NCBI GenBank assembly: GCA_017301975.1
Contig: JAFLEI010000044.1
Location: 1 to 49,490, forward strand
DNA length: 49,490 bases
DNA from: Verrucomicrobiota bacterium
GTDB taxonomy: Bacteria; Verrucomicrobiota; Verrucomicrobiia; Verrucomicrobiales; Verrucomicrobiaceae
Reading direction: 5' to 3'
This document shows positions 44,605 to 49,490 of the stretch, one piece after another. Within the stretch, counting starts at the first letter, position 1. Each line of letters starts with the position of its first letter. Made by a program: the position numbers and the translations under genes. The notes beneath the pieces are model-generated. The model was not told the DNA's origin and made no database searches. It was given only the letters and a program-made list of their open reading frames with translations.

Positions 44605-44966
44605 GGCAGCTCTCGTCTGGGCGTGCGCCCCTGCATTTTCATCGCCCCACGGACGGCGCACCTTTTAGAGCGCCTGCGGCGGAGACAGACCCGAAATCAC
44701 GGACCCGGCTCAGCGGTTCCCTACCATCCTAGACACACCGCAGGGGATGGCAGGGACGCGCTGTGCGCGTCCGTAGATTCCTTCGACCCAGCATGCGGTG
44801 CGGCCCCATCGCCCCCCCTTTTCACGGTGCCCGCGTTTGACCGCCGGGCTGTGGAAACCTCGGGAATGAAACCCATGCAACGTCTCCGTAAGAGGAGAAA
44901 GATTCCGCCTGCCGCCCCCGCACTCCCTGCTTGAGCCTTTCTTCCCCTGCACTACTCTCCTTGGCC

Positions 44967-45131
44967 ATGAAAATCATCGCCTCTCTCCTCATTGTCGCTG
45001 TTTTCTCTCTCGCCTCCTGCCGTGGCAGCGGCGGGCCCATGACCCGCGCTGGACGCGGCGTGGATCATGCCTTTGAGAAGACCGGGGAAGGCATTTCCAA
45101 GGTCGGTCGCAAGATCGAACGCACCTTCTGA
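44967..45131 (+). CDS. Small lipoprotein, entericidin-like
   Basis: A 54-residue protein with a lipoprotein signal peptide ending in the lipobox SLASC (Cys18). The mature part is short and basic (GRGVDHAFEKTGEGISKVGR). This resembles entericidin-like peptides and other tiny outer-membrane lipoproteins; the assignment to a family is weak. The ATG at 44967 starts the hydrophobic core directly. Its stop overlaps the miaA start by one base (TGATG), so the two are translationally coupled. Confidence 0.7.
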   Translation: MKIIASLLIVAVFSLASCRGSGGPMTRAGRGVDHAFEKTGEGISKVGRKIERTF

Positions 45132-46093
45132 TGCCCGCTCAGCCGGGCACGACCATGCTTCCCGCCAGCACCTTCTTCATCACCGGGCCCACGGCCTCGG
45201 GCAAATCCGCCTTGGCCATCGCCCTGGCGGAGCACCTGGGCGGCGAGATCGTGAATGCGGATGCCTTCCAGCTCTACGCGGGCATGGACCTCCTCACGGC
45301 CAAGCCTTCCCCGGCGGAGCTCGCGAGCGTGCCGCACCACCTCTACGGGATGATTCCCCTCACGGAGGCCTGCGATGCGCAGCGCTACCACGCTCTGGCA
45401 CTTCCCGTCATTGAGGAGATCGCCGCGCGTGGCCGTGTGCCCATCGTGGTTGGGGGCTCCGGGCTTTACATCAAGGCGCTCACGCACGGGCTTTCTCCCC
45501 TGCCCGCCGCCTCGCCGCAGTTGCGGGAGAAATTTCACCACCTCAGCCCCGGCGAAAAAATCGTGTGGCTGCTGCAGCGCGATCCCGAGGCCGCCACCAC
45601 CGTGAACCTGCGCAATCCCCGCTACGTGGAGCGCGCGCTGGAGATCTGCCTGCTCTCCGGCCGCCCGCAGTCCGGCCTGCGCCGCAGCTTTGAGCAGGCC
45701 GAGCCGGAAGTGAACGGCGTCATCCTCACCTGGGACCGCGAGACGCTCTACCGCCGCATCAATCAGCGCACGCTCAGCATGTTCTCCGCCGGGCTGGTGG
45801 AGGAAGTGGCCGCGGTGGGCCCGCTCTCCCCCACGGCGGAAAAGGCCATCGGCCTGCGTGAAATCCGCGCCCATCTGGCCGGAACCGTTTCGCTGGCAGA
45901 TACCATCGCCGCCATCCAGCAGGCCACGCGCCACTACGCCAAGCGACAAATCACCTGGTTTCGGCGCGAGCGCTGCTTCCAAACGATTTGCCTCGATTCC
46001 GTTCCGGCGGCACATTACGCGCTCCCCCATCTCCTCGAACTTTTTCCATGCCTCCGCCCGTCCAGCCCGTCCGCCCCGTCTTCGTCAATCTAG
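45131..46093 (+). CDS. miaA: tRNA dimethylallyltransferase
   Basis: Adds an isopentenyl group to A37 of tRNAs reading UNN codons. The 320-residue protein has the P-loop GPTASGKSALAIALAEHLGG, the substrate segment VNADAFQLYAGMDLLTAKPS, IVVGGSGLYIKALTHGL and the late segment RHYAKRQITWFRRE. An ATG at 45155 is an alternative start. The TGATG overlap with the lipoprotein gene favours 45131. Its last 46 bases overlap aroB in another frame, so the C-terminal tail (PSSPSAPSSSI) is shaped by the overlap. Confidence 0.95.
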   Translation: MPAQPGTTMLPASTFFITGPTASGKSALAIALAEHLGGEIVNADAFQLYAGMDLLTAKPSPAELASVPHHLYGMIPLTEACDAQRYHALALPVIEEIAARGRVPIVVGGSGLYIKALTHGLSPLPAASPQLREKFHHLSPGEKIVWLLQRDPEAATTVNLRNPRYVERALEICLLSGRPQSGLRRSFEQAEPEVNGVILTWDRETLYRRINQRTLSMFSAGLVEEVAAVGPLSPTAEKAIGLREIRAHLAGTVSLADTIAAIQQATRHYAKRQITWFRRERCFQTICLDSVPAAHYALPHLLELFPCLRPSSPSAPSSSI

Positions 46094-47148
46094 GCCCCCG
46101 CAGCTACCTCGTTCAGGTCGGGCGCGATCTGCTCAAAACGCTGGGCGAAGAGGTGAACAAAAAGCTGCCGGACCGCACGAGCTGCGCCGTGGTCACGGAT
46201 TCCAATGTGGGCCCGCTCTACGCGGAAAAAGTGCTGCAAAGCCTGCGCGATGCCGGCAAGAAGCCCCACCTCATCACCGTGCCTGCCGGGGAGTCTTCCA
46301 AATCCCTCAGCTCCAGCGAATTTGTGCTCAGCGAGATGGTGAACTTCGGGCTGGACCGCAAGAGCTTCGTCGTCGCCCTCGGCGGCGGCGTCATTGGCGA
46401 TCTCGCGGGCTTCTGTGCCTCCGTGTACCAGCGCGGTATTCCTTATGTACAGGTGCCCACCACCGTGCTCTCCCAGGTGGACAGCTCCGTGGGCGGCAAG
46501 ACCGGCGTGAACCTGCCCAATGCGAAAAACATGGTCGGCTGCTTTCACCAGCCGGTGCACGTCATCGCCGATCTCGACACGCTCAACTCCCTCGCCTCCC
46601 GCGAGTGGAATGAAGGCTTTGCGGAGATCATCAAGCACGCCTGCATCCGCGATGAATCCATGTTCAAGGCCATCGAAGACGTCGCCGCCGGCAAGGGCGA
46701 CATCGTCGGGCTCATTCGCCGCAACATCGCCATCAAGGCGGTCATCGTGGAGGCCGACGAGCACGAAACCATCGGCACCCGCGCCCTGCTGAATTTCGGC
46801 CACACCCTCGGCCACGCCATCGAAGCCGCCGCAGGCTATGGCAGGATGCTGCACGGGGAGGCCATCAGCCTCGGCCTGCGCGCCGCCGCCTGGCTCTCCA
46901 CGCAGATCAGCGATCTCACCAGCGATCAGTACGAGCGCATCCTCAACCTGCTCAAGCTATGCGATCTCCCCCTGCGCCTGCCGGACGACCTCGACACCGA
47001 GGAGCTCATGCGCATCGCCCGCACGGACAAGAAATTCGAAAACGGCAAGATCCGCTTCGTCCTGCTGCGCAAGATCGGCGACGCCTACGTGAGCAAGGAC
47101 GTCCTCGAAGGGCATCTGAAGCAGGCGCTGGATGAGCTGCGGAAGTGA
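46048..47148 (+). CDS. aroB: 3-dehydroquinate synthase
   Basis: Second step of the shikimate pathway, converting DAHP to 3-dehydroquinate with NAD+ and a divalent metal. The 366-residue protein has GGGVIGDLAGFCASVYQRGI, the active-site segment VPTTVLSQVDSSVGGKTGVN, WNEGFAEIIKHACI, and NFGHTLGHAIEAAAGYGRML with metal-binding His. The ATG at 46048 is used because the chain starts there in the family; it lies inside miaA. Overlap suggests translational coupling of tRNA modification and aromatic synthesis genes, which may be only compactness. Confidence 0.97.
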   Translation: MPPPVQPVRPVFVNLGPRSYLVQVGRDLLKTLGEEVNKKLPDRTSCAVVTDSNVGPLYAEKVLQSLRDAGKKPHLITVPAGESSKSLSSSEFVLSEMVNFGLDRKSFVVALGGGVIGDLAGFCASVYQRGIPYVQVPTTVLSQVDSSVGGKTGVNLPNAKNMVGCFHQPVHVIADLDTLNSLASREWNEGFAEIIKHACIRDESMFKAIEDVAAGKGDIVGLIRRNIAIKAVIVEADEHETIGTRALLNFGHTLGHAIEAAAGYGRMLHGEAISLGLRAAAWLSTQISDLTSDQYERILNLLKLCDLPLRLPDDLDTEELMRIARTDKKFENGKIRFVLLRKIGDAYVSKDVLEGHLKQALDELRK

Positions 47149-47207
47149 GGGGGGATGAATTTCAAACCTGCTCCTTCACCACGCGCAAGCTCAGTGCATT
47201 TTACAAT

Positions 47208-47285
47208 TTTCAGTTCTCAGTTCTTCCATACCGCAGCACCCAGCGAATACGCCGTGATCGAGGACGAGTTCGAGTAGGAGGACGA
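47208..47285 (+). repeat. Second copy of the heptamer-associated block
   Basis: Two heptamers (TTTTCAG, TTCTCAG), then TTCTTCCATACCGCAGCACC and GCCGTGATCGAGGACGAGTT. This matches the block after the ten-heptamer array at 16553-16622 (TTCTTCCATGCCGCAACACC, GCCATGATCGAGAACGAGGA). The rest of the gap to the BatA-like gene has the TTTTTGCGCCTCTTTGCGGC motif at 47312-47347. Confidence 0.65.
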
Positions 47286-47370
47286 GCACGACCCACCATT
47301 CCAACATCCCTCACCTTTTTTGCTTCTTTTTGCGCCTCTTTGCGGCCACTCTCCCGTCCGTCACTCCTGA

Positions 47371-49206
47371 ATGCGCTTCCTCTCCCCCAGCTACCTGCAC
47401 CTCCTCTGGCTCGCGCTGATCCCGCTGGTGCTGTGGCTCTTCCGCCGGCAGGCGAAGCGGGTGCCGGTTTCCACGCTGCTGTTTTTCAAATCGCTCGCGC
47501 GTGAGCATCAGGAGTCCGCGTGGCTGCGCCGCATCAAGAAATGGCTCTCGCTGCTGCTCACGCTGCTGGTGCTGCTCTTCGCCATCCTGGCGCTCGCACG
47601 GCCCAGCGGGAATCTCTCCGCCGATGCCATCAGCGCCGTCGTCATGGTGGTGGACTGCTCCGCCTCCATGGCCGCGCAGGATCTGCAGGGCCAGACCCGG
47701 CTGGACGCGGCCAAGCAGCGCGTGAAGGAACGCATCCGCGCGCTGCCAGACCAGACCGTGGTATCCCTCATCGCCTTTGATGCTCGCGCCCGCGTGCTGC
47801 TTTCCCGCAGCCGCAACCACCGCGAATGCCTGCGCCTGCTCGAAGATCTCACGCCCACGCCCATCGAGGGCAAACCGGAGTCGGCATTGACGGTCGCCCA
47901 GCGCCTCGCCGATCTCGAAACCCACTCCCGCATCTGGATGGCGAGCGATTCGCAGCCTCCGTCAGCGACTGCGGTCGATTGGATTCCCGTGGCCCTCAAG
48001 GAGCCGCTCAACGTGGGTCTCACCGGCTTTCAGATCCGCCACAGCCCGCTGGCGCGTGATCGTTATGAGGCCTTTGTGAAAGTCAGCGCCTCCGCCGCCA
48101 ACAAGGACAAGGCCACCACCACGCTCGAAATTTCCATCGCCGGACGCATCGCTCAGCTGCGTGAGCTTGATCTCGCCCCCGGTGAATCCAGCGCGCTGAT
48201 CCTGCCCCTGGAAGGCGTGCGCGGCCAGCAGATGGAGATTCGCCTGAAGACCGCCGGCGACTGCTTCGGCTGGGACGATGGCCTCGCGGCACCGCTGCCC
48301 AAAACGAGACCTCTCACCGTCGCGTGGTTCGCCGACAAGCCCGATCCCTTCACCGAACTCGCGCTTTCCGCCCTCATCGAAAACGGCCGCATCGAAATGC
48401 GCAAAGGCGACCCCAAGGCCTGGCCGCCGAAGGACCAGCCCGACGTGTATGTGTTTGAAAACTGGCTGCCCAAGGAACTGCCCACCGACCGCCCGGTGAT
48501 CGCCCTCACGCCGCAGAGCAGCTCCGGCCCGCTGCAAGCACGCGCCATCAAGAGCATCCCGCATGACAGCGTGCGCTCCGTGCAGCCGGACCATCCCCTG
48601 CTCTTCCGCGCCAGCAGCAGCCGCATTGCCGTCACGCAGACCACCCTGCTCAAGCTGCCCGCCTCGGTCGAGCCGCTGTGGTTCGCAGGCAACGAGCCCG
48701 TGCTCGCCGCCGGAGAGTTCAACGGCCAGCGCCTTGCGGTCACCGCGTTCTCACCCTCGCAGTCCGAGCAGCTCGCCCTGCTGCCCTCCTTTCCCCTGAT
48801 CCTCGGCAACGCGCTCTACTGGTGCGCCGAAAACAGCGAAGCCCTCACCGACATGCGCACCCTGCACACCGGCGAGATGCTGCATACCGACAGCCTCGTG
48901 CAATGGCACGCATGGAACGGCGAGTCCTTCATTGAAGTATCCGACGATCCCGCGCACGGCCTCCTCGCGCTGAACCGCATCGGCAGCTGGGAAACCGGCA
49001 AGGACCGCAGCGGCGCCTGCGCCCTGATCTCCGCCGCCGAGACGAACCTCCCTGCCCTCGCCACGGATGCCGCTCGTTCCGCCCAGCCCGCCGCCCCCGT
49101 CATCACCGCCTCCGCCTTCAGCACCTGGCCCAAGCGCCTGATCTGGCTCGCGCTGGTTTTGCTGCTGGCCGAGAGCTTTCTGTTTCACCGCAAAGCGGTG
49201 TATTAA
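47371..49206 (+). CDS. BatA-type membrane protein with vWA domain
   Basis: A 611-residue protein. Residues 1-80 are the BatA N-terminal membrane region, with two segments (LHLLWLALIPLVLWLF and LSLLLTLLVLLFAILALARP). A vWA domain follows with its metal-binding site in VVMVVDCSASMAAQDLQG. A long extracytoplasmic region of about 380 residues has no recognised domain. The C-terminus is a final membrane segment (LIWLALVLLLAESFLFHR). Such proteins are common in Planctomycetes, Verrucomicrobiota and Bacteroidetes, often next to MoxR ATPase and DUF58 genes, which are not seen in this window. A role in envelope assembly or stress is likely but unproved. Confidence 0.88.
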   Translation: MRFLSPSYLHLLWLALIPLVLWLFRRQAKRVPVSTLLFFKSLAREHQESAWLRRIKKWLSLLLTLLVLLFAILALARPSGNLSADAISAVVMVVDCSASMAAQDLQGQTRLDAAKQRVKERIRALPDQTVVSLIAFDARARVLLSRSRNHRECLRLLEDLTPTPIEGKPESALTVAQRLADLETHSRIWMASDSQPPSATAVDWIPVALKEPLNVGLTGFQIRHSPLARDRYEAFVKVSASAANKDKATTTLEISIAGRIAQLRELDLAPGESSALILPLEGVRGQQMEIRLKTAGDCFGWDDGLAAPLPKTRPLTVAWFADKPDPFTELALSALIENGRIEMRKGDPKAWPPKDQPDVYVFENWLPKELPTDRPVIALTPQSSSGPLQARAIKSIPHDSVRSVQPDHPLLFRASSSRIAVTQTTLLKLPASVEPLWFAGNEPVLAAGEFNGQRLAVTAFSPSQSEQLALLPSFPLILGNALYWCAENSEALTDMRTLHTGEMLHTDSLVQWHAWNGESFIEVSDDPAHGLLALNRIGSWETGKDRSGACALISAAETNLPALATDAARSAQPAAPVITASAFSTWPKRLIWLALVLLLAESFLFHRKAVY

Positions 49207-49320
49207 AGTAGCCCTGTTCCTGCGGAACAGGGAAAGGCGAAGCAAGCACAAGCGCCTGGAACCTCGTGAACCTTGGGCAATGCGAAAGCCTTCCCGTGTT
49301 GCACAGCAACAAGGCTACTT
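49206..49320. repeat. Two-hairpin AAGTAGCC element, copy 2
   Basis: Bounded by AAGTAGCC at 49206 and GGCTACTT ending at 49320. It holds CCCTGTTCC...GGAACAGGG and, near the far end, GTTGCACAGCAAC in TGTTGCACAGCAACAAGG. It has the same plan as 22071-22187 with the hairpins in reverse order. It begins on the last base of the BatA-like stop codon. Confidence 0.75.
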
Positions 49321-49346
49321 TGCAGGAATCAGCCCGCCCGTCTTCT

Positions 49347-49363
49347 TGCTCCCGGAGGGAGCA
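49347..49363. repeat. Perfect 7-bp hairpin near the transposase end
   Basis: TGCTCCC and GGGAGCA around GGA, in a stretch continuing CACGGAAATTAGATATGG. It lies about 50 bases beyond the transposase stop and may belong to the insertion sequence end. Confidence 0.4.
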
Positions 49364-49408
49364 CGGAAATTAGATATGGTCAGCGCAAGAGCGAAGATGT
49401 AGATTTTT

Positions 49409-49490
49409 TCAGGCCTCCACTTTGGCGAAGTTCTTCACGAAGGGAGTGTCATGTTTGAGCACGCCAAAGGCGACGCGGATGATCTTGTGC
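49409..49490 (-). CDS. Transposase C-terminal end, IS110-like (partial)
   Basis: The minus strand reads HKIIRVAFGVLKHDTPFV, then KNFAKVEA and a stop, open through the right edge. The pattern fits the C-terminus of IS110/IS116-family transposases, which end in a helix of this type (K-x-I-R-x-A-F-x-x-L-K...P). The element itself lies outside the window. The family call is moderate because only 27 residues are visible. Confidence 0.5.
   Translation of the reverse strand, partial: HKIIRVAFGVLKHDTPFVKNFAKVEA

Larger units (their letters stand above)
42779..44966. other. 2.2-kb gene-poor repeat island
   Basis: No complete gene is supported in this interval. It holds two tandem copies of the GTAGG...CCTAC element (42788-42930, 42955-43097), then a mirror-ordered set of palindromic units (43118-44604). 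Last comes a stretch with one strong hairpin, GGACGCGC with GCGCGTCC at 44754-44772. Open frames here run through the repeats and are not conserved between repeat copies. One short coding-like remnant lies at 43799-43885. Confidence 0.8.

Overview
The window is a GC-rich chromosomal segment of a bacterium that I place in the Verrucomicrobiota, probably near Prosthecobacter/Verrucomicrobium. This is an inference. It rests on an exported protein joining a planctomycete-type cytochrome c domain to WD40 repeats, a ThuA-domain protein, a PQQ-type sugar dehydrogenase, verrucomicrobial-looking secretin-like modules, a type 3 prolyl-tRNA synthetase, and almost no Shine-Dalgarno sequences. No phage, plasmid or CRISPR is present. 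A transposase end is cut by the right edge.

Layout. 0-4 kb: proS (minus), a RelE/ParE-type toxin-antitoxin pair and an exported PQQ-type sugar dehydrogenase. 4-13.3 kb: a very large exported cytochrome/WD40/coiled-coil protein, a GYF-type membrane protein, metG, and a 931-residue exported protein made of three secretin-like modules. 13.6-18.5 kb: carA, thyA (minus), a GGQ release-factor-like rescue protein, a zinc alcohol dehydrogenase with an odd His/Cys insertion, and lspA. 18.7-27.2 kb: an unknown exported protein, an AT-rich promoter region, an NlpC/P60 hydrolase followed by a 63-residue protein, ribF, a ThuA-like protein, two CNNM/CBS membrane proteins, rdgB, a phosphodiester-glycosidase lipoprotein and a CsbD-like protein.

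27.4-40.7 kb: the conserved transcription/translation operon, all on the minus strand, in the order tRNA-Thr(GGT), tuf, tRNA-Trp(CCA), secE, nusG, rplK, rplA, rplJ, rplL, rpoB, rpoC. It is closed by a textbook terminator. rpsL and rpsG do not follow rpoC. 41-42.8 kb: an exported thioredoxin-like protein and an exported vWA protein.

42.8-44.95 kb: a 2.2-kb gene-poor island of repeats. Two tandem copies of a dispersed element (also at 10.2 and 18.5 kb) are followed by a set of palindromic units arranged in mirror symmetry around about 43.93 kb. This is the most unusual structure in the window. 44.97-49.2 kb: a small lipoprotein, miaA, aroB and a BatA/vWA membrane protein. A two-hairpin repeat and a transposase end follow.

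Intergenic repeats are the recurrent theme. At least five dispersed families occur, several placed exactly at gene 3' ends. Long antisense open frames under rpoB, rpoC, metG, the coiled-coil gene and others are codon-usage shadows and were not annotated.
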